DNA of 64,000 bases from Tieghemostelium lacteum (taxonomy: Eukaryota > Evosea > Eumycetozoa > Dictyosteliales > Raperosteliaceae): the NCBI GenBank assembly GCA_001606155.1, contig LODT01000035.1, forward strand, positions 124,001 to 188,000. The letters run 5' to 3'. The translations under genes and the position numbers were made by a program. Every line of letters begins with the position of its first letter. Positions within the stretch are counted from its first letter, which is position 1. Below the pieces are notes generated by a model. That model made no database searches. It was not told the DNA's origin and saw only the letters and a program-made list of their open reading frames with translations. This document shows positions 53,501-63,848 of this stretch, piece after piece.

Positions 53501-54809
53501 TTCTATATCCAAAGGGAAATGGGGTACTAACAATTCCAAGTGGAAGTGGGTAGGTATTATAGTAATTAAAATTTAAATAATTTTGGTCCAAAATCATTGT
53601 AGTAACCAATCTGTTAAATCCTGATTTAAGGTCAGGTCCAGCACTCCCTCCAAGACCAGTAATTTGGTTTTTATCTATATATATAACAACCAGTTAATAT
53701 TGATATATGGATATAAATAAGATAATAACTTACATGAAACATTAAAATTTTCATTTGAAATTATATTTCCCAAATTATAAATGAGGATAGGGCTAAACAG
53801 TACCGATGAAATGGGAAATGATAAATAATAGGTTTTTTGATTACTGTTTCTTAGTCTTGGTATAAATCTTGTAACTTTAATTGCAGCATTATTTATATTC
53901 ATATTTAAATATACAGTTTCATTGGCATTTACTGTATAATTTAGTGTCATTTGATTTAAAAATGTAATTGTATCATTAGCTTGAGGATTAAATTTAACTT
54001 CTGGATTTTCTGTTCCATCTATTCATTTAAATGATTTTTTGATAAAATTAGAATATAAATATTCCAAATAAAGGGGAGTCTACAATTAATATTTACTTTT
54101 TAAAAATGAGGTAAAAGTATTGTTAAATGTTAAATAGAGACTTGTGTCTATTGGAACTTGACATTCTATTATAAAGGTTGGTATTAGATCGAATGGTGTT
54201 GACTTTAGAGTTAGTTGATAGGTTAGATATGAATAATGAATATTCATTGGATATACTACTAATGATACTGGTCCCAGTCTAGTAAAGCAATTGACACCAC
54301 TCAAACTTCTATCTATACCTTTAGCTTGCAATACCAAATGACTTGAATTAAAGTATGGGTAATCCAATAATGTAGTGTTTACAACTTCAATTGTCATGTT
54401 AAGTGGTACACTGATGCATTCATAGGATAAACCACTGATGACAGTTGATCCAACTGTTAATGACATGCTAGAAGGTCCCAAAGGGAATATAGTAGTACCT
54501 GTATACAACACGTTTGTTGTATTCTGAAATGCAATTTTAACATAACTACTAGAAGGTGAACTAACAAAAGATGTTTGTGTATTTATATTATCGCCACTAT
54601 CTATACCTAATAATATCTCATAATTCACTATACACGGATAATATCTATTCTCAACATTGAATCTTTGCAGAATAGGTGCTAAATTAGTTGATATTAGTTT
54701 TTGCCTGGGGGTGTTTAAATTTCCAAAAAGCATTATATTTACTTGATTCGGTGATATTTATAAAAATTAAAAGTAATAAATATATAACATGATATATATA
54801 CGTTTTCAT
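50550..54809 (-). CDS. Type I receptor with TIG-like and EGF-like domains (5 exons incl. signal-peptide exon)
   Basis: Exons 54743-54809, 54097-54678, 53734-54018, 53030-53674 and 50550-52960, all phases consistent, 1329 residues. The first exon is proposed here: it encodes MKTYIYHVIYLLLLIF, a signal peptide, and joins through a 64-base intron (GTAAAT to TTTAG) to TPILQRFNVENRYYPC. Starting at the Met at 54733 instead would leave a membrane protein without signal peptide. The ectodomain is a long series of beta-domains, with a TIG/IPT-like part (VESISNYGGSITIYGKKL), an EGF-like unit (CKGSPVCGGPSRGTC then CECKPGYQGADC) near residue 980, one membrane span (QLIGIIVGCSVFGVALLVII) and a short basic tail. 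Several N-glycosylation sites. It resembles the dictyostelid TIG/EGF adhesion families (ComC/Tgr-like); ligand unknown. Confidence 0.85.
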
Positions 54810-55061
54810 TTAATTGATTTTTAATTTCAATTATTTATCAATTTTTTTTTTTTTCGTGTCTCGATATTCTGTCCCAGTGCCATCTTTTCAGAGGAATTAT
54901 CAAAGAAGATATTTTTTTGGTTCTGTATTTTTGGTGTAAGATAAAATTTAAACTCTTTATAAATATATAAATATATTTTAAAGATATTTATTTAAATGAT
55001 TATTATTATGCATATGATGACAAATTATTGTAATTTTTGTTGTTTTGTTTTGATAATTAAA

Positions 55062-57923
55062 TTAATATGGATTATTAATTAAGAACTCTAGAGTGTGTTC
55101 AAATAGTGCCATAATGTCTGGTGAAGTTGTTTTTGAAACGCATCTACAGATATTAGTTTGATAGTTAAAAGTGAGTTCTAATAGAATGTATATAGAGTTT
55201 TCAGTTTTACAAGAGAGGAAAGAGATTTCTTCTTGATTACCAACTCTCTTTCTGACAATTTCAAAAATGTTTTTGGAGGCCAATGATTTCAAGATGGAAT
55301 CGGGATTGAATTGTACTCTAACTGGAATATCTCTAGAACGCTCATTTAGTTCGGGTATTGATTTCCACATGGACAAATAAGACTCTTTATCCAATGGACC
55401 ATTCTCAGTCAACAGACAATTGAATGGGAATGTAATCTTGAAATAGAAACGTTCTTGACTTGGAAGTACCATAATACACATATCAATGACTGGATTCATT
55501 TGAGGTGATGAAGCACCAGTGGTGTTAATTGGAATGGAGATATCAGTCTGTTGATTTGGTTCCAATGATCCACAAGATAGAATAGGGTCAGCTGGAGTAA
55601 TACCAAAATAGTTTTGGTAGAATTGAATCTTGAATTTTTGCATAGAAATTTGTGATGTGTTGAGTAAATTCAACTCTAATGATATTCTACCATTGAATCT
55701 AGTGAAAGCACCTGAAATTACAATATTTTGATGATTTGGTTCTTTACCATAAACCAAAACCTTATTGACTTTTGGTGGAGTTGATGGACCACCACGACCA
55801 CCACCGCCTCCTAAAAATGATAAATCATTAGGACTTTGTTGTTGTTGTTGTTGTGGTTGACCGTATCCACCAGTCATTTGGTTATTGTTTACTGGTGAAC
55901 CAAAGTTCAAATCAGAGAGATCCAAGTCAATCAAACTGCCAGTTTTCTGTGGACCTTGAGGTTGTTGTTGTTGTTGTTGTCCATATCCTTGTTGACTATT
56001 TTGTGGTGACATTGTATTGGAAATGTTATTGTTATCATCGTCTACATATTCAGGTTCTTCATCTTCATCTTCATCACGAACACCTCTGAGGCCACCTCTC
56101 TTGAGACCCTTGAGTTTAGTAACAAAGGTTTCAGGTGGTTTATGATAGACACTAGCAAGAGTTGAGATGTTATTAATGAGTTCATTCAATAATGAGTCTT
56201 CCAAATGACTGGTACTATCAGTAATCAATGGTTTCTCAGAGAGAACAATAGCCTTAGCAGCCTCAAAATTGGTAGCTAACAATCTCCAATAGACAAAACC
56301 ACGATCTCTTAAATCTGGGTTATCGGATTCCTGTGTACTTAAATTAAGTACTGTTTGTACCATCTGTTGGGCATCTTTAGGTCTCTTTAAGAACAACTTG
56401 ACAATGGAGGTAAGTAACTGCAATTGTACTTGGGAATTCTCGTCTTTGAAACCTTCCAAGAAGGAATTGAGTAATTCATGAGCATTATCAATTCTTTCAG
56501 CATATTCACCAATGATCCAAATCATAGAGGCTTTAGCTTCAGGTTCATCTAGTGACTCTAGATTTGCACAAAGAGTTGCAATGACACCTTCGTATTTATT
56601 TGGATACTTACGGAAGATATCCTTGATGACAATAATGGCTTCTTGTACTACATAATTGACTTTAGTAGTGATCAAGTCCAACAATACCTGTATACATTTC
56701 TCAGAGGCACGGTCAATCTTGATAGCACAACGTCCGATTGCTCTAACAGCCTTTCTGACAAACTCTACATCAACTTCGGTGGCATATTCCTTGAACTCCA
56801 ATAACACCTCTTCAATGTTCTTTTCGTTGGCGAGCATAATCATAATTTCGAGTTTTTCCATTTTTACATAGATTGGGTCATTGTATTTACAAAAGAATAC
56901 CTTCATCTCGTATTGTAGTACTTCAGGTCTCTTTTGAACAATTAGGTTAATGTTTCTCAACCCGAGGAACTGAATTTCAGGTTCCTTAGAGAGCAAGGTA
57001 ACCAAAGGTGGAGCCATCTTCTTACAAAGAGCTCTGACAACATCGTTATTGTGGATACTGTTCATGTACTTCATAAGTACCTTAATGGAAGACAACACAA
57101 CAGCACTGTTAGCATGTTGCAATCTTGGAGTTACTCTTTCACATACCGATTCAGCCTCTTGACTAGACTCTGGGTTATACTTGCATAGAGCATTTAGAAT
57201 AAAGATCTGACCCCACTCTGTAGTAGCTTGTAAAGCTGCCAAGAGTTTATTCAAATTATTCTGATTGATTCTAAAAATCTCGTGTTTAGAGACCTCGTCA
57301 ATCTCAGTCAATGCTGCAACGGCATTGGCAACAACCATTGGATTACTATCACCCAACATGTCATTGAGAATAGCCAAAAATCCTTGTGATTCGACTAGTT
57401 CCGGATTGACATCATAGAGCTTAGCTACACAAACTGCAGCAGTCTTTCTAACATATGGATCCTGATCTTTCAAACAAAATCTCAATGGTTCACATAAATG
57501 CTCTGTAATGTTATCTACACGAATACAACCCATAGTTCTAACTGCCAATGCTCTAATCAGTGGATTAGGATCCGATGCATCCTTTTGAAAGGTATTTACA
57601 GCCAAAATAGCACGATCAGGATGATTCTTGGCATAGTTCATCACATAGAGATAAACTAGTTTCTTTAATTCCAAATTATGGGTTTGCATACAATTGAGTA
57701 CATGTGTAAATAACATACTAACATCTTTTCCAACTGTCATTGCTGCAATAACTTTCTTTACTGCTTCTTTCTTTTTATCTTCTCTCTGTGATAATAACTC
57801 TTCTTTTAATTCATGAATTTCACCTATATTTCATAGAATATATAAATATCATCAAATATAATTTATTTCTGAAATTTGAAATTTACCTTTTTTGGTTGTT
57901 TGAAAATATTTTGAATCTGACAT
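55062..57923 (-). CDS. ap1b1: AP-1/AP-2 complex beta subunit (beta adaptin; 2 exons)
   Basis: Exons 57887-57923 (12 codons) and 55062-57823, joined in phase 1 (GTAAAT donor), 932 residues. Large subunit of a clathrin adaptor at the trans-Golgi or plasma membrane. The start MSDSKYFQTTKKGEIHELKEELL and the HEAT-like trunk (MTVGKDVSMLFTHVLNCMQT, KKLVYLYVMNYAKNHPD, GCIRVDNITEHLCEPLR) are near identical across eukaryotes. The hinge is Gln/Asn/Gly-rich and holds a clathrin-box-like LIDLD (SLIDLDLSDLNFGSP). The C-terminal ear (about 690-932) is present. Beta1 and beta2 are not separable here. The tiny first exon is easily missed; without it the protein would begin at an internal Met. Confidence 0.94.
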
Positions 57924-58246
57924 CTTTTGAATAAGAGATAGGAAGTTATGATGACTTATCTACCTACTCTGGCTTTTTAATTTGTAAAAAAAAAAAAATG
58001 AAGATAATGATACAAAAAATTATCAAAAAAAAAAAAAAAAATTTCAGTGGTGCAATGTTGGCTTCGAAAAATGAAATAGAATATATTAAATTTATTAATT
58101 GTGATAATGAATGCCATTCTGCATATAATTTTAAAAAATTTTTATATATTGGATGTGTAATTGGAATATATTTTTAATTTAATTGTTATTTTAAATAATC
58201 TTATAATCCAAATCCAGACGACATTCAAATAACAAGATTATTCTTT
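57924..58246. other. Intergenic stretch, no gene seen
   Basis: 323 bases between two minus-strand genes, with poly(A) runs at about 57989-57998 and 58024-58040. TTCAGTGGTGCAATGTTGGCTTCG near 58043 is a short non-AT island. No coding frame or RNA gene recognised. Confidence 0.4.
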
Positions 58247-59815
58247 TTATATAGGTGGTAATGGAAGTTTAGATCTTATAGCATTTATATAAAACTTATT
58301 AAAATCTAAAAAATTTTGGGAATTGTAGAGGAAATGGTCGGATTGGAAATATTGAAATCTTAAGCTACCAAATAGATGGCGTATGTCTACTAGGTAACTT
58401 TGGAGAGTTGGATGTTTTTCAAAGATTTCCATGAGAAGATAGTCAATAAATGATAACCAACTTGAATTTGAATCGTATAATGTGAATTCACAATGAAGTA
58501 GGGATTGGTTGAGTGAAAGTGTTTGTTTGATGTTTGTTAGGTGTTGGTCTGAAACAGCAATAGGGTCATCTACTTTAATATATAGAAACTGTAGTGTACG
58601 ACTGTGTTCTAAATATTGTAATAGCAGTGGTGTTATAATATCATACATATCAAGTGAGATTGACTGAAGGTTTTGGTATCTCGATAACCCAGAATCCAAA
58701 GGAAGAAGTTCTAAATCGATACAATGGCTATTCAATTTGATAGTTTTCAAAGCACTATTAGTGTGGGGAATTAGAAAACTATTTGAAAATATTTTTTTAA
58801 GTGTGGTGTTCTCTTTGAACATATACATTATCAATTCATTTGATAATGCATTGGTATCAAATCTAGTCAGTTGATTCAGAGGATCTTTTAGATAATTTAT
58901 AATAAGTGGAGTAAAGACAGGAATTAGACCTTGTCCATAGAAATTCAAATGCAAATTACACAAAGATTTCATCTTTAAAAGTGGCTCAAATAGCTCTGTT
59001 TCTCTATTTTGTGCAATATAGATTCCAGGTATAGTTTTAGGTAATACACGAGAGTCAATGAAACCATTAGATTTCAATTTTAGTGTGTGTAATCCAGGTA
59101 CATGTTCTAGTTCATTCATAAACCCTATAGCTTGACCCAAATCTTGAAACACTGGTGCATATAAAACAAGTTTAGTCAAATTCTTTAGTTTATCTACATT
59201 TGTAATATAAAATGTTGAAAACCCCAAAACCAAAGTCTCCAAAGCACATCCATTTCCACCACTTATAAAATGGTCACAAATAAGTTTTTCATTTTGTGAT
59301 ATCATACCACTAGAAGGTGTCCATTGTCTAATAATCTTAATATGCTTCAATTGACTTCTATCAACATTGGACACCCTGCTAAATGTATAGCTGCCAAGTG
59401 TAATGGTATCTACTATAGTGTAATCAGTACTCAAATGTATATAATCACTATTATCTAGTGTATAGGTAATATCTAGTTCATATACATTATTGATTACTTG
59501 TAATGTAATTTGAGTACCTGATTGGTGCAAAGTGTATGCATTTATCTTTGGTTGCTTCATTAGTGAATATTCACTATGAAATGGTATGGTTTCAGGTATC
59601 ACTTTTAGTAGATAGTCTCTGATAAAAGGTATAGTTGTTCTGATTCTATTAAACCAATGTTTTGATACAAAAATCAAATTATACCTCCACCAATACACTT
59701 GATTTTCTTTAAATTGTCTATTTTTAAATTTTACATTATCTAACCTCCATGTATATTCCAAAAGTACAAATTGTATTTGAATTGGTATTTCTCTACCAAA
59801 ATTAATTAATCTCAT
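58247..59815 (-). CDS. F-box/LRR-like dictyostelid protein, 522 aa
   Basis: Single exon. It begins MRLINFGREIPIQIQFVLLEY and reaches WWRYNLIFVSKHWFNRIRTT, where V-S-K-H-W takes the place of the VCKxW core seen in the two relatives in this window. The rest is diverged leucine-rich sequence (LETLVLGFSTFYI, LKNLTKLVLYAPVF, LHTLKLKSNGF, LQSISLDMYDI, LQFLYIKVDDP). It lacks catalytic motifs and a signal peptide. Members of this family are numerous and vary fast in dictyostelids. Function unknown. Confidence 0.72.
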   Translation of the reverse strand: MRLINFGREIPIQIQFVLLEYTWRLDNVKFKNRQFKENQVYWWRYNLIFVSKHWFNRIRTTIPFIRDYLLKVIPETIPFHSEYSLMKQPKINAYTLHQSGTQITLQVINNVYELDITYTLDNSDYIHLSTDYTIVDTITLGSYTFSRVSNVDRSQLKHIKIIRQWTPSSGMISQNEKLICDHFISGGNGCALETLVLGFSTFYITNVDKLKNLTKLVLYAPVFQDLGQAIGFMNELEHVPGLHTLKLKSNGFIDSRVLPKTIPGIYIAQNRETELFEPLLKMKSLCNLHLNFYGQGLIPVFTPLIINYLKDPLNQLTRFDTNALSNELIMYMFKENTTLKKIFSNSFLIPHTNSALKTIKLNSHCIDLELLPLDSGLSRYQNLQSISLDMYDIITPLLLQYLEHSRTLQFLYIKVDDPIAVSDQHLTNIKQTLSLNQSLLHCEFTLYDSNSSWLSFIDYLLMEIFEKHPTLQSYLVDIRHLFGSLRFQYFQSDHFLYNSQNFLDFNKFYINAIRSKLPLPPI

Positions 59816-60247
59816 TGGTTTTTTGAATTTTTATAAAATAAAAAAACAGATTTTTTGTTATTATATTAATGTTACATTACACGTCCAAAATAGCCACAAT
59901 AAGTTTTATCTTTATAGGTTCATCTTTAGTTTATTTTAAATTATTATTTAAATATTTAAATATAGGATCAATGTGCATACAAATTTACGAATTCACATAT
60001 TTATTTATCACTGTAAAAATATTATAATTTAAAAATTTTATTTTATCACTTTAAAAATAAATATTATTATTTAAAAATTCAATATAGAGGTGTGGAAGAC
60101 TAAAATACATAGTACCTAGCGCGCGTGACATTCTTCCACAATTGCCGTTTTTTTTTTTTTAAGTGCCACAATGAGTCTAGAGTCTTTTAAAATTTTGGTT
60201 TTTTTATAAAGAAATATTCGACGTGATAATAACAAAAAATAATAATA
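59816..60247. other. Intergenic stretch with GC-rich island
   Basis: 432 bases. At 60117-60128 CTAGCGCGCGTG is strikingly GC-rich for this genome. It lies in the loop of a weak inverted repeat: TGTGGAAGA at about 60092 and TCTTCCACA at about 60133, 9-bp arms. A poly(T) run follows (about 60149-60160). TATAAA at about 60206 and the AATAATAATG start context of the next open frame look like a promoter. Confidence 0.45.
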
Positions 60248-60335
60248 ATGTCTTCAAAACAAACTAAAAAAGATAGAGATATTAAAGAAATAATTGAAAA
60301 TGCAAGAAACATTTTTCATAAAATAGTAAATTTTT

Positions 60336-60441
60336 TCAAACAAGAGTATTTAACTTTAAATATTGATACAATCGTTGAAACTGTATCGATATTTAAAGTT
60401 AAATACTCTTGTTTGATACAGTTTCAACGATTGTATCAATA
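60336..60441. repeat. Interleaved perfect inverted repeats A-B-A'-B'
   Basis: A is 60336-60363 and A' 60389-60416, exact reverse complements over 28 bases, spacer 25. B is 60361-60387 and B' 60415-60441, exact over 27 bases, spacer 27. The arms alternate (A, B, A', B'), overlapping by two or three bases at each join, so the two long stems exclude each other in DNA, or could pair as a pseudoknot in RNA. Put differently, bases 60389-60440 are the reverse complement of 60336-60387 after swapping its halves. No mismatches were found on reading base by base. Confidence 0.93.
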
Positions 60442-60703
60442 AGCTTAGTGAGATTCTTATCATGGCCTAGGCAAGGTGCATTACAGAGGATTTATCATTA
60501 GTGGCATTGTAAGTAAGCTAAATGATTACATTAACAATTGCATACACTGTAAAAGAGGAAATAACAGTAACGTAAAATTGGTTTTTGAAAAAGAACTATC
60601 AACATTAATGGAAACAAAATCAATACAAAAAGATGAGTTATTCTTGAAATCTCTAAGAAAAAAAGCAAAAAGGAAATTAAAACCAGAAACTCAATTGACA
60701 TTC

Positions 60704-60770
60704 ATAGAAATTGGAATACAGGGAAATTGATCCAAAAAGGAACAGGGAAACCCTGTATTCCAATTTCTAT
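60704..60770. repeat. Perfect inverted repeat, 20-bp arms, 27-base spacer
   Basis: Left arm 60704-60723 (ATAGAAATTGGAATACAGGG) and right arm 60751-60770 are exact reverse complements. The spacer 60724-60750 is 27 bases. It lies 260 bases after the interleaved pair, inside the same fragmented open frames, and interrupts the coding-like sequence. Confidence 0.92.
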
Positions 60771-60943
60771 AGACATCATAACAAATTTGCCCCCATCAAT
60801 AATGACATGGAAGTAGAGAATTTTAACATACATTTTCCAAAATATCAACAACAACAATACTTATTAACAAGTATAATGTTTAAATACAGTTTTAAATAAA
60901 ATTCTTTTTTCAATCACAGTAATGTTTATATATCATTACAAAT

Positions 60944-62705
60944 TTATTTTTGATCATAATAATTTTGATTTGTAAAAGTAACCCAATCGTAATCCCAATA
61001 TGAGATTAAACCGAGATGGGTTGTATTCCAATCTCTAGAATTCCAATCAAAAGGTGGAAGATTGTGGGATGTTGTTGGACCTGAGATGGCATATACTTCA
61101 CCACGTTTAAATAAAGAATAGGATGTTAATTTGGTATCTAAACCACCACCAGCACTTGGACCTGGATCTGCAAGATCACCACGAGCTGCTATAGCATACC
61201 ATGGGTTACCTTGAGACAATGGGTCATTCTTAAAATCGTTATATCTCATAAAGTATTTTGCATCTTCAATGGTATGAATATCGTTAGCCTGTCTTCTGAA
61301 TATCTGACCTCTTGGTGCACCTTGATAGGTGTATTCACTAACATTTAAACTATTGTAACCAGAGATATTATAGATATCATAATAAAATGGAATATTGTAT
61401 CCTGGAGTATACCCAGTTCTCAGAACTGGAGTGACATCAGAGTATTCAACATATCCTGGGATTTGTTCGAGAAGGTATAAACCACCTTCATTTATACCTT
61501 GGTATGGAGTAAATCTCTTGTAGTCTAGAATCTGGTACTGGTTATTGTAAGTTCCAGAATTGTATCTAGCAAATGTCTGACACCATTCCAAAGGACTTGT
61601 AGACATTCTGTTGGCATTCATGATTCTCAACCAGTATAACACAGATTGTGGGTTAATGAGATGATAGAGGTCATTAGTTACTAAAGAGTTAGTGGTCTCT
61701 AAAACCACCAACCCAGTATCCATTTGATAGAAGTCATCGATAGATACAACCACACCAGGATACGATGAAAAAAGTATAGATTTTGTAACCACACCACTTT
61801 CTTGAGAAAATTCAAAATTATAGGATTTGAATATTCTAATACTCATATAGTAGTCGTCAAATGTAGTGTGTGCAGCATAGATTTCCGATAGATCGTCCGT
61901 GAGTTTAACCATACTTGTACAATGTTGATTCTTATGGAAATAGTTTTCGAGTTGTTCTCTAGTTGTTATATTTATACTACTTAGATTGAGTGCTGGAATG
62001 AGTTCAAATAAGTCACCGTACATGTTGAGTATGAATATATCGTCTACTCCAATCTTTAGTTGAGCAATATCAGGGTTGTCACTCTGAGATGCTGCATCGT
62101 TGTAGCCTAGAACCATTGCATTGACTTGGTCCAATGTCAATGAGATACCTGTCCAATACTGTTGATCTTCAAGTGATACACCAGACAAAGTGGAATTGAC
62201 AATAGCTGATTTCATAAATGTGATAGTATCGAATATCCATTGACTTAAATCCTCAGGTATAGAGGTACTGTTGAATTGGTTGCTTAGATAGTTGTATCTG
62301 CTGTTATATATCATCTCATAGGTTAGATATCCTTCAAGATATCCAGCTGCAGATGCCTGTAAACTATCATTAAAACTAGAACTGGTATTAATAGATAGAT
62401 ATGCCCATCCATTATACTTTTGTTCACCTTGATATGATGCAATTGCAACTGCATTCTCTTGAATTCCTATAATAATGTATATATTCAATTAATAACTCAA
62501 TTCAAATAAATTTTATAAAATTTGCATGTTGTCTGTTGTTTTTACCATTTGTAATTTTGAATTGACCATCAACATTGAAAATAGAGTATTTTGCAATATA
62601 ATCATCTTGTATATTCATTTTAAATTGAGTTTCAGCATTTTTCTTTGAGTCCACAGTAGATAATATTACTGCTATAAAAACAAGTGATAAGAATAATCTA
62701 TACAT
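60944..62705 (-). CDS. Phospholipase B-like protein (2 exons)
   Basis: Exons 62546-62705 and 60944-62466 (GTAAAA donor, TTATAG acceptor, phase 1), 560 residues. Secreted or lysosomal lipid-cleaving amidase/phospholipase of the Ntn-hydrolase fold (laminA/PLBD family; D. discoideum PlbA was the founding amoebal enzyme). A signal peptide (MYRLFLSLVFIAVILS) starts it. The nucleophile site is Cys236 in HCTSMVKL, followed by the AAHTTFDDYY strand, as in PLBD HCSxLxKL...AHSSW. Conserved C-terminal parts include QVLRTGYTPGYN-type (seen as VLRTGYTPGY), IFRRQANDI, MRYNDFKNDPLS and AARGDL. Many N-glycosylation sites. The precursor is normally cut just before the nucleophile Cys. Confidence 0.93.
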
Positions 62706-63146
62706 CTTATGATTTTAAAGAAAAAAAAAATAAATGGGATTTCTACTCAATCTTATTTATTTTAATCACAATAACCCCATTTTCGCCAATTTAATTTTTT
62801 TTGATTTTTTTAATTTTACAGTTACTTTTCTGAATTCAGAAGAGAAGAGAAGCAACATGTGTAAACCATTATTTACTTTTCTTTGATTCAATTACATTAA
62901 AATATCCAATAATCTTGAGAATTCCTAAAAAATGATTTATTTGTCATCGTAAGATATTTTCATTCATGAAATTTATCAAATAATAGCAAATATCACTTCA
63001 ATTATTCATATAATTTATATTTGTTTATTATAATAATGAAATTTATGTTGGAGTAGGGTATTATAAAAATATTAATTAATTATATTTATTTAATATTAAT
63101 AAAAGATATTGTGATATGGGAGTTGGGTTTGAATCTCGAGATTATT
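62706..63146. other. Intergenic stretch, no gene seen
   Basis: 441 bases: promoter of the phospholipase B-like gene and 3' flank of the next gene, both on the minus strand. Near 62830 CTGAATTCAGAAGAGAAGAGAAGC holds a 10-base palindrome and a short purine repeat. A GGGTTTGAATCTCGAG stretch near 63125 recalls a tRNA B box but no cloverleaf can be drawn around it. Confidence 0.45.
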
Positions 63147-63848
63147 TTAAGCCATGATGAATTTAACTCTGTGTGGTAATCTGATGTTAGATGGTTTTCT
63201 GTGATTGAAATGTAATTTCATTAGATTGCTTGGATTGTAACATGATTCTGGAAGTTGGAAGAGATAGTCTCTGAATCCATTTTCATACATGTAAATGTTA
63301 CTTAGAGTAACTTGTTCATTACCAGATTGGGTAACTGACATTGGAGCACAGTTGACTGCATCCCAAAGAACAATAGTATCATTTGAGAGTAATTCTTGAA
63401 CCTCAATAACACCGAGAGTAACTTCACCAATATTAACAAATCCAGTTGGTAAACCAGTTGGAATATTAGTACCTGAATATTCAAAACAAGTATCAACACC
63501 ATTACCATCAGTTGCAATTACATATTGAGTATTATTTCCACTGAATTCAATAGTGGTACCAGTGTAGTTTTGACCATTAGTGGATACTTCAAATGATGTA
63601 TACAAACGACCACCTTCATAATCAATTGATAAATAGGTTGCTAATTTCATTTTTACAAAATTTCAATATTAGTACTATTTATATATATTTTTCAAATATT
63701 TCAAATACATACATTCTACAAAACCATCATTTCCAGGTCCATAAGAAACAGTTCCTATGTATCCAGAAAAACCAGTTGGAGTTGGACAATTACTAGCACC
63801 AACAATGGAGGCAATCAAGCAAAGAGATAAGATAATTAAGTATTTCAT
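63147..63848 (-). CDS. Secreted protein of unknown function (2 exons)
   Basis: Exons 63713-63848 and 63147-63640 (GTATGT donor, GAAATTAG acceptor, phase 1), 209 residues. The signal peptide reads MKYLIILSLCLIASIVGAS, then NCPTPTGFSGYIGTVSYGPG. The mature protein is beta-rich with even-spaced Gly/Thr/Asn and four or five Cys (CPTP, DTCFEY, NCAPM, ESCYNP), plus glycosylation sites (NYTG, NNTQ, SNDTI). No transmembrane segment. The end is basic (HFNHRKPSNIRLPHRVKF). Small secreted beta-proteins of this kind are common in dictyostelids; I do not recognise the family. The Met at 63650, often taken as start, lies inside the intron. Confidence 0.75.

Larger units (their letters stand above)
60248..60899 (+). 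pseudogene. Fragmented small gene or gene remnant disrupted by inverted duplications
   Basis: An ATG in good context at 60248 opens MSSKQTKKDRDIKEIIENAR and continues as a basic helical protein (NIFHKIVNFFKQEYLTLNI, DTIVETV) up to the interleaved inverted repeats, after which the frame stops at 60440. Coding-like sequence resumes in several frames: ARCITEDLSLVAL at about 60470, SKLNDYINNCIHCKRG and KKAKRKLKPETQLTFIEIG up to the second repeat at 60704-60770, and FNIHFPKYQQQQYLL at the end. GTAAGT at 60509 may be a donor. I do not recognise the family. The simplest view is a small basic (possibly DNA- or RNA-binding) protein gene broken by local inverted duplications; a working spliced gene is not excluded. 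Confidence 0.4.

Noticed and set aside
63120-63140. GGGTTTGAATCTC resembling a tRNA B box
   Set aside because: No acceptor stem, anticodon arm or A box could be paired around it.
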